A stretch of DNA of 64,000 nt from Gemmata sp. GTDB taxonomy: Bacteria > Planctomycetota > Planctomycetia > Gemmatales > Gemmataceae. Position 1 is the stretch's first letter. Every line of letters starts with the position of its first letter. The notes below the pieces were generated by a model that was not told the DNA's origin, ran no database searches, and saw only the letters and a list, made by a program, of their open reading frames with translations. The stretch is taken from positions 25,840-89,839 of the forward strand of contig JANWYJ010000088.1 of the NCBI GenBank assembly GCA_025055115.1. The letters run 5' to 3'. This document shows, one piece after another, positions 26,661 to 36,133 of this stretch. The translations under genes were made by a program, and so were the position numbers.

Positions 26661-27435
26661 TTGGGCAGGAACGACCATCGACCACGGCTGCCTGGCTCCT
26701 GCGGGAGCCTTCGTGGCCTCGTTTGCTGCACGTGGGGTTCCGGTCACACTGGCCGAAGCCCGCGGACCGATGGGATTGCACAAGAAGGATCACATCCGGG
26801 CCATGCTCCAAACGGACGCTGTCGGCCGTAAATGGCACCAAACCATCGGCCGCCCATGGACGGAAGCCGATGTCGAGGACCTGTATCGCGACGTGACGCC
26901 GCGACAACTGGCAGCCGTCGAGCAATATAGCGAATTGGTCCCCGGATTGCTCGCCGTGGTGCAGATTCTTCGCGCACGCGGGTTGAAGATCGCGGCATCC
27001 ACCGGTTATTTCCGTGCTGCCGCGGCGGCGGTGCTGGCCGCGGCGCAACGTCAGGGCTATTTCCCTGACTTCAACATCTGTGCCGATGATGTGCCCGCCG
27101 GCCGCCCCGCGCCGTGGATGATCTTCCGCTGTATGGAGGCGCTGGGTGTCTATCCGCCCGCAGCGGTCGTCAAAGTCGGGGATACCGTGGTGGATATTGA
27201 GGACGGCCTGAACGCGGGGTGTTGGAGTGTGGGGGTGGTCGACACAAGTAACGAAATGGGTCTCAGTGCCGCGGAATGGGCGGCGCTGGCCGCGGACGAA
27301 AAGGCCGCACGCCGCAGCACCGTGCGCCAGCGTTTCATGGCCGCCGGTGCCCACGCGGTCATCGACACCCTGGCAGAGCTTCCGGTCCTCATCGACGAAT
27401 GCAACGCTCGGCTCCAACGCGGTCAACGTCCGTGA
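26623..27435 (+). CDS. phnX: Phosphonoacetaldehyde hydrolase
   Basis: About 270 residues, the usual length of PhnX. The HAD nucleophile motif VVFDWAGTTIDHG supplies Asp; the Lys in MGLHKKDHIRAML is where PhnX forms its Schiff base; the C-terminal VKVGDTVVDIEDGLNAG carries the acidic metal ligands. The enzyme splits phosphonoacetaldehyde into acetaldehyde and phosphate in the cytoplasm. It begins at a GTG in a different frame inside the end of the PhnZ-like gene, with GGAG 10 nt upstream; the longer frame runs through the previous gene and is discarded. It is the last gene of the operon. Confidence 0.92.
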   Translation: MNPACSIQLVVFDWAGTTIDHGCLAPAGAFVASFAARGVPVTLAEARGPMGLHKKDHIRAMLQTDAVGRKWHQTIGRPWTEADVEDLYRDVTPRQLAAVEQYSELVPGLLAVVQILRARGLKIAASTGYFRAAAAAVLAAAQRQGYFPDFNICADDVPAGRPAPWMIFRCMEALGVYPPAAVVKVGDTVVDIEDGLNAGCWSVGVVDTSNEMGLSAAEWAALAADEKAARRSTVRQRFMAAGAHAVIDTLAELPVLIDECNARLQRGQRP

Positions 27436-27504
27436 AAACCCGCTTCACCGCGTGAACCACCGCAAGATACAATAGCGCAGCAGGGATCAGGGAGGGAGTT
27501 TCCG

Positions 27505-28854
27505 ATGCTCCGGCTCATTCTTGTCGCAATTCTTAGCGCAACAACAAGTTACGCATTCGCCGCCGAACGAGAACGCACCCCCGCCGAACGCGGCCACCAA
27601 GCCCTGACGCAAACCGCCTTCATCCCCGGTTTCTGGTCGACCAACGCCCTGGCCAACGTTTGGAAACAATGGGGCCTGAAGGAGAAACCCGCCGACTACG
27701 ACGCAGCGCTCCGCGCCCGCTACGGACTACACCCGGCCCCCTATCCCAACGATGGCCTCCCTATGGGGTTGCGCAAAGCCCCGCTGCTGCTGAAAACGGG
27801 CATCGGGCTGGATTGCATGCTCTGCCACGGCGGCTCGATCATGGGGAAGAGCTATATCGGACTGGGCAATAGCACCCTCGACGTTCAAGCTCTCTTCGAG
27901 GAACTGGCCCGGGCCGATGGCCTCAGCGGCAAACTCCCCTTCACGTTCAGCAATGTCCGCGGCACCAACGAAGCCGGCGGCTTCGGCGTTTACCTGCTGG
28001 GCTACCGCAAGCCCGACATGACCCTCAAAAGCGAGTGGACCAACCTCGGCCTGCACGACAACTTGTGCGAAGATGTGCCGGCCTGGTGGCTAATGAAGAA
28101 GAAGAAAAGCCTTTACTACACCGGGGCCGCCGATGCCCGCTCGGTCCGCACACTCATGCAATTCATGATGCACCCGCTAACACCCGCCAACGACTTCCCC
28201 AAGCACGAAGCCGCCTTCCGCGACATTCAACAGTACCTTCTCAGCCTCGAACCACCACAGTATCCGTTCCCCATCGACCGGGCCAAAGCCGCCCAAGGCG
28301 AAGTGCTCTTCAACCAACATTGCGCGGAATGTCATGGTACTTATGGGGAAAAATGGACGTACCCGAACAAAATCATCCCCCTCGACGACATCGGGACCGA
28401 CCCGGCCCGCTATCACGGCATCGAACGCGCCTACGGCGAAGCCTACCTCGCCTCGTGGTTTGGCCAGGAACAGGGCGAATGGAAGTTTCCCGGGCAACGG
28501 CCATTGCGGGAAACCAAAGGCTACCAAGCCCCACCGCTCGACGGCATCTGGGCCACCGCTCCGTACTTCCACAACGGCAGCGTTCCCACTCTCTATGGCG
28601 TTCTCAACTCAAAAGCCCGCCCCAAACTCTATACCCGCAGCTTCCAAACCGGCGAAGACGACTACGACAAAGTCCACGTCGGCTGGAAAATCACCCTCCT
28701 GCGTGCCCCCCCCTCGGATCAACTTTCCCCCTGGGAACGCCGCAAAATCTACGATACCTCCCAACCCGGACGCGGCAACGGCGGACACACCTACGGCGAT
28801 GAACTGACCGACGAGCAACGGTTCCAGTTGATCGAATACCTCAAAACGCTCTGA
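27505..28854 (+). CDS. Secreted di-haem cytochrome c
   Basis: A 449-residue protein with a signal peptide (MLRLILVAILSATTSYAFAA) and two haem sites, CMLCH near residue 105 and CAECH near 272. The region around the second site, PPLDGIWATAPYFHNGSVPTLYGVL, resembles the C-terminal domain of thiol oxidoreductase-like and peroxidase-like cytochromes. It probably acts as a periplasmic electron carrier or oxidoreductase. GGGAGG lies 8 nt before the ATG. It is 69 bp after phnX on the same strand, so read-through is possible, but no functional link to phosphonates is known. Confidence 0.8.
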   Translation: MLRLILVAILSATTSYAFAAERERTPAERGHQALTQTAFIPGFWSTNALANVWKQWGLKEKPADYDAALRARYGLHPAPYPNDGLPMGLRKAPLLLKTGIGLDCMLCHGGSIMGKSYIGLGNSTLDVQALFEELARADGLSGKLPFTFSNVRGTNEAGGFGVYLLGYRKPDMTLKSEWTNLGLHDNLCEDVPAWWLMKKKKSLYYTGAADARSVRTLMQFMMHPLTPANDFPKHEAAFRDIQQYLLSLEPPQYPFPIDRAKAAQGEVLFNQHCAECHGTYGEKWTYPNKIIPLDDIGTDPARYHGIERAYGEAYLASWFGQEQGEWKFPGQRPLRETKGYQAPPLDGIWATAPYFHNGSVPTLYGVLNSKARPKLYTRSFQTGEDDYDKVHVGWKITLLRAPPSDQLSPWERRKIYDTSQPGRGNGGHTYGDELTDEQRFQLIEYLKTL

Positions 28855-28955
28855 TGCCCGCTGCGGCCCCATCAGGCCACGGCGAACCGGTGGGTATGAC
28901 CCCCAGGCGTGTCGTCTTGCCGTAACCAACGGCCCTCGCAAACGGGACCGGAGGA

Positions 28956-29459
28956 TCACCCCCGGGGAGTGAGTCGCTCAATCTCCGTGGCAAACGCAGG
29001 CCAGCGGGAAGTCAGCTCCGCTCGGCCACCGCGGCGATAATCGGCATACTCGAAACCCGGGGCGACCGTACAGCCCAACAACGCAAAGCCCTGGTCGCCC
29101 ACCAAGCGCGCACCCTGCCAAACCCCCGCAGGTACCACGACTTGCGGCACCTCCCCAGCTGCCAGGTTGGTACCCAGAATCACTTCCTGCCCGCGGCCAT
29201 CGGGCCACAACTGCAACATCCGCACCGGCTCACCCAGGTAGAAGTGAAACACCTCATCGCTGGCCAGAACATGCAATTCGGAGACATGCCCCGGCATCAG
29301 CAAGTAGTAAATCGCCGTGGAAACGGCACGCGAGGCACCATAGCCGGGCAACATCGACGCCGGTAGCACCACCGACGAACGGTAGGTTTCGCGAAAGTAC
29401 CCCCCTTCAACCGGATGCGGCTGAAGCTGCAAGAGGCGAATGACGTCTTCAGCAGTCAT
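28956..29459 (-). CDS. Cupin protein of the DUF985 family
   Basis: A 167-residue single-domain cupin. It starts MTAEDVIRLLQLQPHPVEGG and has YFRETYRSS, a metal-binding HVLASDEVFHFYLGE segment, and later VVPAGVWQGARLVGDQGFALLGCTVAPGFEYADYR, all characteristic of DUF985. The biochemical role of the family is not established. The start at 29459 agrees with the family's beginning; the longer frame adds 15 residues over the upstream palindrome. The gene is monocistronic. Confidence 0.88.
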   Translation of the reverse strand: MTAEDVIRLLQLQPHPVEGGYFRETYRSSVVLPASMLPGYGASRAVSTAIYYLLMPGHVSELHVLASDEVFHFYLGEPVRMLQLWPDGRGQEVILGTNLAAGEVPQVVVPAGVWQGARLVGDQGFALLGCTVAPGFEYADYRRGGRAELTSRWPAFATEIERLTPRG

Positions 29460-29496
29460 CGTGGTGCGCTCAACGCGTTTCCAAGTTACCCAGATA

Positions 29497-29515
29497 CTGT
29501 ACAAATATTGTACAG
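29497..29515. promoter_or_regulatory. Palindrome upstream of the DUF985 cupin gene
   Basis: CTGTACAA at 29497-29504 is mirrored by TTGTACAG at 29508-29515 around ATA. The arms are perfect and the site is 38 bp upstream of the cupin start. The form is that of a dimeric repressor operator. A further TGTACAG lies at 29544-29550. No regulator is encoded next to it. Confidence 0.5.
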
Positions 29516-29557
29516 CTTAGCTCTCATAGCTTAGCTCTAATGATGTACAGATTAGTT

Positions 29558-29595
29558 CTTCGTGGTGCCATTCCTACTTCGTGGTGCCATTCCTA
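29558..29595. repeat. Tandem 19-bp duplication
   Basis: Two head-to-tail copies of the unit CTTCGTGGTGCCATTCCTA (29558-29576 and 29577-29595), reaching into the stop of the next gene. An AGCTTAGCTCT duplication stands just before it (29514-29524 and 29528-29538). Confidence 0.8.
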
Positions 29596-31110
29596 CCGAG
29601 TAGCGAGTTGCAAACACTCGCGTTTCCAGGCCTGTTCGAGCGCGGCAATATTGTCGATGCCATATTGACGTTTTAATGCTTGCAAAAGGCCATAACGTTG
29701 CGCATCATTGAGGAAGATTTTGAAATTCCGTTCACCCCCGCGACCAATCAGGTACTCGGTGAGAGAAACACTCTGGCAGTAGAAGCCGGTGATTCCTTCG
29801 GTGGGAATGTCTTTCAGCTCTAACAGAGCCGCCAGCGAACGCAATTCGTTCTCCCGGGCGCAACGGGGAAGGGTCTGATGGTAGCGACGAATTTCTTCCG
29901 GTGAGCCAGCGAGAATCGCCATACCTTCCATTGCCCACTTGGGTGGTGGGCTGGTAGGGAAAAGGTCGGCCAAAATCACATGGGTCAGTTGACGGGGAAG
30001 CGTGTTGGCGAGCAATGCGTCGTCGTCTGCGCGCAGGTCGATGCGGCGTTCGGTGGGCCGGTGGTTGACGAGTTTGACGGTGGCATGCCCTGTCAGAACG
30101 GCTGGCTGGCCGGTAGCGCGGGCGTAGGCGGCGGCGTCGGTGTGCAGCACAATGTCGCACTTCGGTTCCCACGCTCCACCCGGCGGGCCTGACCAGCGCT
30201 CGAAAATCCGTTGCCGATTGGCTTCGGCGGCTTTCGCCAACTGTTCGCCCAATTCCGGTCGGCCACCATGATGCACGCGAAAGCTCGCCGTTTCATAAAC
30301 ATCACTGGAGCCTGGATGGATGCTGGAACCCACGGGCCGGGGCGACGCGGGCTTGGCCCCGTGGGCTTTGGTTTGCGCGGCTTGGAGTACGTCGCGACCT
30401 ACGGCCAGCAACTTGGCATTGTCGGTAATCAGTTCTAAGGCGGCGGCCACTTCATCGGCCAGTGCCGCCGCGGTCGGAGCGTCGCAGGAGGGCGAATTGA
30501 GCCGATCGGCCGCTAGCTTGATGCGGCAATACGCCCACGCCGACTTCTGCTGCGTCGACAGTTTGGCTGCACCCAGTTGCGCAAACAGCTTCTCGGCCTG
30601 GGCGAAGTTTTGTTGGTTGAACGCGGCAATAGCTTCGTCAAGCCCCGGTCGACTGGGTCCGGGAGAGGGGGAGGTTATTGCCAGCGGCGTTGAGGCGGGA
30701 ACGACTGACCCGACCGGCGGAGCGGTATCCGGAGACGAGGGCACGACGGGGGCTGGAGACGGTGCAGGGAGGCTTACCGTTTCGCTTCCCTCCAGAAGTG
30801 CCAGCTTGCGTTTCATGTGTGCCAGCCGCTGCGCGTTCGTGGGGGGCGATTGTTCGAGCTGCCTTATCTCCGCGCGATAGGCTTCCCGCAACAGATTCAA
30901 AAAGGCTTTATGGCCATCGGCGTAGGCGAGTTTTTCCTCCAGAACCGCGATCGCTTCGGCCGGATGGTGGCGATCAAGGGCTTGCCGAGCCGAAACCATG
31001 GCCGCTTGAATCGCCAACTGCTTTTCAACCGGGGAAACCTCGGGTTCCGTGGCTTGCAGCACCAGCGGCATCACTAGCGTGCTGAGGATGACAAGTGTGA
31101 ATCGGTCCAT
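29593..31110 (-). CDS. Exported protein with degenerate peptidase MA-like domain
   Basis: About 505 residues with a signal peptide (MDRFTLVILSTLVMPLVLQATE). The first ~100 residues are helical and repeat-like, the middle (~120-200) is low-complexity and Pro/Ser/Thr-rich, and the C-terminal ~250 resemble a gluzincin-like peptidase (FRVHHGGRPELG, then KWAMEGMAILAGS). The zinc motif HExxH is replaced by RQLTHVILADL, so the peptidase is probably inactive. Planctomycetes carry many proteins of this shape. I use the ATG at 31110 (residue 22 of the longer frame), as it gives the signal peptide. The substrate is unknown. Confidence 0.6.
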   Translation of the reverse strand: MDRFTLVILSTLVMPLVLQATEPEVSPVEKQLAIQAAMVSARQALDRHHPAEAIAVLEEKLAYADGHKAFLNLLREAYRAEIRQLEQSPPTNAQRLAHMKRKLALLEGSETVSLPAPSPAPVVPSSPDTAPPVGSVVPASTPLAITSPSPGPSRPGLDEAIAAFNQQNFAQAEKLFAQLGAAKLSTQQKSAWAYCRIKLAADRLNSPSCDAPTAAALADEVAAALELITDNAKLLAVGRDVLQAAQTKAHGAKPASPRPVGSSIHPGSSDVYETASFRVHHGGRPELGEQLAKAAEANRQRIFERWSGPPGGAWEPKCDIVLHTDAAAYARATGQPAVLTGHATVKLVNHRPTERRIDLRADDDALLANTLPRQLTHVILADLFPTSPPPKWAMEGMAILAGSPEEIRRYHQTLPRCARENELRSLAALLELKDIPTEGITGFYCQSVSLTEYLIGRGGERNFKIFLNDAQRYGLLQALKRQYGIDNIAALEQAWKRECLQLATR

Positions 31111-31255
31111 CGTGCGGCATCCTTGCCGGAAAGAGTTGCCGCGGCCGGCGCGGTCCTCCACGCCTACCGCCAAGGATGCACTCTATACGGAGAAGAGCGA
31201 AGTGAGGCAAGACGAATGTCACGGCCCTTTGCAGAGATCGGTCTTACGGATGTGG

Positions 31256-31666
31256 TCAGCGGTGATGGGCAAACCCCGACGAAGGCGCATACGGACTTTC
31301 CTCAGCGGCTTCATTAGCCCGTTGTTCGACCACCTCCACCAACAACGGATGCCGCCCCAACGGTTGCGCCAGAGCGAAGTGGACCTGGGGAAAACGCTCC
31401 TGGAGGCTGTCGCGCGCTGCGGCGAGGTCGTCTACCACATGAACGCCCGGCGAAAGGAAATACGGCACAAGAATCACCTCGGTCGCCCCCGCGGCCACAC
31501 ACTGTGCCCCGCCAGTTGCGATCGTCGGTTCGGCGAATTCCAAATACGCTACACCCACAATCGGATAGCGACCGCGGGCACGCAGTTGCGCGGCGATGAA
31601 TTCCAGATCGGCGTTGGCTTCGGTCCGCCGGCTGCCGTGGGCGATCAGTAATAGAGCCGTTGGCAT
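31256..31666 (-). CDS. cbiX: Sirohydrochlorin/cobalt chelatase CbiX family protein
   Basis: A 136-residue single-domain chelatase of the short CbiX type. LLLIAHGSRRTEAN near the N-terminus carries the metal-binding His, and PYFLSPGVHVVDDL carries the second His and Asp region. It inserts Co2+ or Fe2+ into sirohydrochlorin, towards B12 or sirohaem. The start at 31666 has AGGAGG 4 nt upstream; the longer frame adds 21 residues with no similarity. It stands alone, about 20 kb from the CbiO/CbiQ pair. The C-terminal 20 residues are polar and probably disordered. Confidence 0.85.
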   Translation of the reverse strand: MPTALLLIAHGSRRTEANADLEFIAAQLRARGRYPIVGVAYLEFAEPTIATGGAQCVAAGATEVILVPYFLSPGVHVVDDLAAARDSLQERFPQVHFALAQPLGRHPLLVEVVEQRANEAAEESPYAPSSGFAHHR

Positions 31667-31762
31667 ACATCCTCCTTCCGAGCCATCTCCTTGCGAGCCA
31701 TATTTCAAAAATCCCGAAAGAAAACGCAACGCTCGACCACCTCGGCGGAAGCCCTCTGGCCC

Positions 31763-34582
31763 TCAGCGCCATTCCGCCTTGATGCGGATGGTTTCCCCGG
31801 CAGAATATTCCAACGGGATAGCGTCGCCATTGATGGGAATTGCGTCGCGGAAGTGGTCGTTACCGTCGACGAGGGCGACTTCCTGGGGATCGCGGGCAAA
31901 ACGCAACTCCGCCGCCCCACCAAAACCCGCCGTTTCGACAAAGGCACACGTCACGGCGCGGCTCATGCCAGCCCCCGGTTCCACAGGCTTCATACTGGTG
32001 AGAAGCAGACTCGGCATATCGACATGCGCCAACCAACCCGACGGCCCCACCGGCGGCGGCCCCTTCTCGGTGAATACCACCGGCGCTGGTGACACCCAAC
32101 CCAACGCCGTGGGCATCGGCACGTCGCGATCGGTGGCCAAAAGCAAGTCGAAGGTGCGGCCCCGTTCTCCTTCGGGAATGAGGATGACATCGACCATGCG
32201 CGAACCGTGGCGTTGGAGAAACGGCAACCCCCCCGTGAACAGGAACGACCGTTCCGCACCCAGCCGCACTTCGAGATAATCGGGTGACACGGGCCGAGTG
32301 TAGCCAGTTTGGGCGTTGGCCCCGTTGACGCCGCGAAACAACACCGCGCGATCGTCGCGCCAGCCGAACCGCGCTCCGTAGAACGCATGCCACGGATAAC
32401 CGCTGGGTTCGTGCTGGAGGTCCAACTCGATCCGCAGCTCCAGAACCGGCCGCCCCAACCACGCCCGTACCCGTTGCCGGAAGGTGGCCAGGCGGTTATC
32501 GTGGTCGTCGATCAAGTCGCCGGTGCTGACGATTTCACCCAAGGCCGGACCATTGTTCGTAATGCGGATGTCGCGGGCCACCATCTTGCTGCCCGGGTTG
32601 TATACCAATTGCTGACCGAAGCGTGTCGCCCGGCTACGCGTGTCGCGGAACGAACGAATGCCGCCGGTGGTGGCATCGATGTCGCATTCGAGGAACTCAT
32701 TGCGAACGGTTAATCCCTCCGCCAGGCGGATCCGTGGCTTGGGGGGCGCGGCCTGCCCCCCGCGTGGCAGCCACGCGAACCCCAACGCCGGGACTTCCAC
32801 CACCAACTTGGCGTGAGTACCAGCGAACTCTGCTGCCTTGAGCGGATCGACAATCGGAATGGGGCCGCCGAAGCCGTCCACTTCCAACGCCACCCGCCGC
32901 GGAAAGCTGCAGGGATTGAACACCAGCAACCCCGGTTGTCCCTCGGCGGCCCGCGCTTGAATGCGCTCAGCCAGCCGTTGCGCCCAGTATTGCTCGATGT
33001 GGATGAGGGCCGTCGCGGCTTTGCCGGCCTCTTCGGATTCCACGTTGACGCCGTGCTGTTCGATCTGATCCTCAACCTCAGCCAGTTGCCGGAGGGAATC
33101 GTCATCCTCGGGTGTTGGTGGTGTCAAGCAGCGATGGAGGGCCGCGAGGGTGTAGGTGGCGTCGAGACGGCGACGCAACCGCCAGTGGCGGGCGAAGCCG
33201 CTGACCGGTTCCGGCCGGTGCTGCTGCGTCACACGGTCGTCGAGATAATCGGCGAAGAACTCGTCGGCCGGTTGTTCACCGATGTAGTCACCGCTGGTCA
33301 CCCCGCCGAAGTAGCGGCTGAGGTTGGTCCACGTGCCGAACACCGGCGCCAGTTCCAGCAGAGCAAGCAAATCATCATAGCTGGGGAAGGCAGCTTCGCC
33401 TTTATGAATGAGGGAAACCGTCGGTGCGGAATCGTAGGTGGTCGCCTGATGGAGGTAGTAGACGAGGTTGAAGAAGGTGTGCGGGTCGTGCGCGGGGAGC
33501 GGTTCGCGGGTGTACGCTTCCACCGAGCGGCCATCCGGACCGGGCCAATTCACCGCCGACGAACGGATATTGGGAATCAAGCTGCCATCGGTGCTCAGCA
33601 ACACGGCATGCTTGAAGCCGAAGTGATACAACCAACTGGGCAACTGCGGGTGATACGCGGATTTCTGGCGGCCATACACCACCGGCTCGACCCCGAAGAG
33701 CTTCTTCACGACCCGCCGCGCAGCCCGCAAATTCCACCATTGGCTTTCGATGGGCATGAGGGCATCTTCCCGGTCCCGGTACGAACCGCAGCACAGATCG
33801 ACGGCCTGCGGCATGTCGGGCGGTAGCTTCGCCTTCAGCTCCGCGAATCGCTGTGGGGCTTGCGCTGCCAGTTGTTCGAGGGTTTCGCCCGATGCCGCCA
33901 CGATCATCGGCAACCCCGCGGCCAGTGACGCGGGCCACGGAGCGTGCAGAGACTGCGGCTGTAACTGAACCCAATCGAGCCAGTGAATGGAACCGGAGAA
34001 GACCGGTTCGCGTCCGGCCAGCAGCTTCTCCGCAGCCCGTTGCAGAGGCTGCCGATAGTCAGCCCCAGCGGCCAGGGCCTCCACCGCGGCGACCACCTCC
34101 GCCCAGAATCCAGGACCATCGACCAACTTCTCGTGGTCCATCGCTTCGTAGAGGGTATCGAGTAAGGCGTAACCATAACCTAAGCCGGCGAAAAGCTGCA
34201 CTGCCTCCGCCGGTGCCTCCAATAGCGGACCGGTGGCCCCCGCGGCGCGTAATGCCGACAACAGCCGGGCGATGGTTTCGCTGCGTGAGGCGGTCGCTCT
34301 CACCACGATCGACTGGGCGTCAGCGGCCCGCTGATCCCAATTCTCGGGCTGGAACAGAGGGGGACCTTCGGGAATGACGTACACAAAGCCGCTTTGTGGC
34401 ACATCGTGATCGTAGGAATTGGAAACTTGCGGTACTTGGACTGCGCCAGCCAGTGCGGCGGGGTGCCACAGCGCGGCATAACCATTCAGCCAGGCGGCGA
34501 CTTCATCCGCCGTTTGTTGCAGCGGATACGATGTCGCTAACCGGTAGGGCGACAGCAAGTGCAGTTGGCGTGCTTCGCTCAT
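31763..34582 (-). CDS. Glycoside hydrolase 38-like protein with divergent catalytic region
   Basis: A 939-residue protein. Its N-terminal part resembles the helical/barrel architecture of alpha-mannosidases, and its C-terminal ~450 residues resemble the beta-sandwich domain (FRDTRSRATRFGQQLVYNPG and DIDATTGGIRSFRDT). The conserved HxHxDxGW start of GH38 catalysis is absent in the first ~250 residues, so the enzyme is either much diverged or not a hydrolase. No signal peptide is visible, so a cytoplasmic location is likely. The gene is single and has a divergent neighbour upstream (a response regulator); the 201-bp gap between them probably holds both promoters. Confidence 0.55.
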   Translation of the reverse strand: MSEARQLHLLSPYRLATSYPLQQTADEVAAWLNGYAALWHPAALAGAVQVPQVSNSYDHDVPQSGFVYVIPEGPPLFQPENWDQRAADAQSIVVRATASRSETIARLLSALRAAGATGPLLEAPAEAVQLFAGLGYGYALLDTLYEAMDHEKLVDGPGFWAEVVAAVEALAAGADYRQPLQRAAEKLLAGREPVFSGSIHWLDWVQLQPQSLHAPWPASLAAGLPMIVAASGETLEQLAAQAPQRFAELKAKLPPDMPQAVDLCCGSYRDREDALMPIESQWWNLRAARRVVKKLFGVEPVVYGRQKSAYHPQLPSWLYHFGFKHAVLLSTDGSLIPNIRSSAVNWPGPDGRSVEAYTREPLPAHDPHTFFNLVYYLHQATTYDSAPTVSLIHKGEAAFPSYDDLLALLELAPVFGTWTNLSRYFGGVTSGDYIGEQPADEFFADYLDDRVTQQHRPEPVSGFARHWRLRRRLDATYTLAALHRCLTPPTPEDDDSLRQLAEVEDQIEQHGVNVESEEAGKAATALIHIEQYWAQRLAERIQARAAEGQPGLLVFNPCSFPRRVALEVDGFGGPIPIVDPLKAAEFAGTHAKLVVEVPALGFAWLPRGGQAAPPKPRIRLAEGLTVRNEFLECDIDATTGGIRSFRDTRSRATRFGQQLVYNPGSKMVARDIRITNNGPALGEIVSTGDLIDDHDNRLATFRQRVRAWLGRPVLELRIELDLQHEPSGYPWHAFYGARFGWRDDRAVLFRGVNGANAQTGYTRPVSPDYLEVRLGAERSFLFTGGLPFLQRHGSRMVDVILIPEGERGRTFDLLLATDRDVPMPTALGWVSPAPVVFTEKGPPPVGPSGWLAHVDMPSLLLTSMKPVEPGAGMSRAVTCAFVETAGFGGAAELRFARDPQEVALVDGNDHFRDAIPINGDAIPLEYSAGETIRIKAEWR

Positions 34583-34783
34583 GGTCTTTCCAAACCGTCG
34601 GCAGGGTACCAGCGGAAGCGCCGTTGGAAGGGCCGACCGGATACACCTCCGACGTTTCCTCCACAGCCAAACTCTGCTGGTTATAGTACAAGAAAGCCCC
34701 GGGAGGGAACTTCACGCCGCGGCGGTGCGCAACTTCTGTGCGCCGTGGCATTCTTGGACGATCCGCGCGTATCATGAACCCAT

Positions 34784-36004
34784 ATGACCGACACCGTACT
34801 GATTGTCGACGACGAAGAGTCCGTCCGGCGCACGTTTCAGGACTGGCTGACAGCCGCGTTGCCGGAGGTGCATGTGTTGGCGGCTGCCGATGCCGAAACC
34901 GCCCTACGGCTGGCGAATGAACACCCCATCGACCTCGCCATTCTCGATTGGAACCTCGGCTCCGGTTCCGATGGGCTGCGCTTACTGGAAGACCTCGTTG
35001 AATTCCGCCCCGATGTGGTGGCGATCCTGGTCACCGGATTTGCCCATCAGGCCACGCCCCTTGATGCGCTGCGGATGGGCGTTCGGGATTACATCGACAA
35101 AAACCAAGACCTGACGCGGGAATCCTTCGTCGCTGCGGTGCGGCAACAACTCGACCGCATTCACCCCGCCAAGCACCAACGCGAACTCAACCGCCGGCTC
35201 GCCGTATTCCGGGAAACCGTGGAGAAAATTCTGCCGATCATCCAAACTTCGGCGGCCTTCAACGACCCGGTCCCGCTCCCGGAAGCCGTCCAATCGTTCC
35301 TGCGGCTGCTGCTGCGCAGTACACAGGCCACCGACGGGGCCCTGATCGTGCGGCACACCACCACCGACGGCCGAGAATCCACCATCGCCTACGCTTCCGA
35401 CGGCACACTGTTGCCAGCACCGGCGGTTCCGTTCAGCCGCTCGCTGGCGGCCAGTGTGATCAGCTTTCAGGAACCCGTGGTCGTCAACGAATGGGCTTCG
35501 CAAACCCTTGGCCCGGTGGAATTACTCCCCTTCGAGATGAACCGCACCTGCCTTCTGGCGGCCCCGCTGCGCATCAGCACCGAGACGGTCGCCGTGGTCG
35601 AATTATTCGACAAAGCCGCGCCGGGATTCACCGACGACGACCGCCGCTGGCTCGCGGCCGCCGCCGAGGTCGGGACCGATCTGCTGCGGCAGGCGGTGGC
35701 CGAACGGCAAACACATCGTTTGCTCTTCGACGCGGTCGAAGCCGCGCTGGCGGCCACAGCGTCTGTCGCCCAGACGCCAACGCCATCGTCCACGGTCGAA
35801 ACACCCCCGGCCGATGTGTTGCAACGAATCAAGGAAGGATTGGGAGCCGATACGAATGCCCTGGTCGATGCCGAAACCACACTGCGATTGGTCGAGGCCG
35901 TCCGGGCTTTGGCTTTCCACCATGGCCCCCGGGCCGTCGAATATTGTGTCCGCGTTGTCCACGACCTTCATCAACTTCTCAACGAAGTGACAGGAACCAC
36001 CTAA
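34784..36004 (+). CDS. Response regulator with GAF domain
   Basis: A 406-residue protein. Residues 1-125 form a receiver domain: LIVDDEES (two Asp), the phospho-acceptor Asp in AILDWNLGS (about 55), a TG pair in LVTGFAHQ and Lys in YIDKNQ. The next ~170 residues look like a GAF domain (VIRH-like LIVRHTTTDGRESTIAYA and FDKAAPGFTDDDRRWL). The C-terminal ~80 residues are a helical low-complexity tail without a DNA-binding domain. It must act by protein contact or ligand sensing, not by direct DNA binding. The subtilase gene follows 130 bp downstream on the same strand. Confidence 0.82.
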   Translation: MTDTVLIVDDEESVRRTFQDWLTAALPEVHVLAAADAETALRLANEHPIDLAILDWNLGSGSDGLRLLEDLVEFRPDVVAILVTGFAHQATPLDALRMGVRDYIDKNQDLTRESFVAAVRQQLDRIHPAKHQRELNRRLAVFRETVEKILPIIQTSAAFNDPVPLPEAVQSFLRLLLRSTQATDGALIVRHTTTDGRESTIAYASDGTLLPAPAVPFSRSLAASVISFQEPVVVNEWASQTLGPVELLPFEMNRTCLLAAPLRISTETVAVVELFDKAAPGFTDDDRRWLAAAAEVGTDLLRQAVAERQTHRLLFDAVEAALAATASVAQTPTPSSTVETPPADVLQRIKEGLGADTNALVDAETTLRLVEAVRALAFHHGPRAVEYCVRVVHDLHQLLNEVTGTT

Positions 36005-36133
36005 CCGAGAAGGATTTCACCCCACCGGCCCGCCACTGTGCCTCGCAGGGTCCCAACGACGTCAACACGGTTCGTATTCGGAATGACCAGAGCGAGGGAA
36101 GGGCTGCCGTTGTGGCGGGTGTTGCAGGAACTC

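Noticed and set aside
26296..27426. A 376-residue minus-strand frame
   Set aside because: It is antisense to the PhnZ-like and phnX genes, both of which have active-site residues.
29593..31110. An active zinc peptidase
   Set aside because: The expected HExxH is RQLTH, so the zinc site is not complete.
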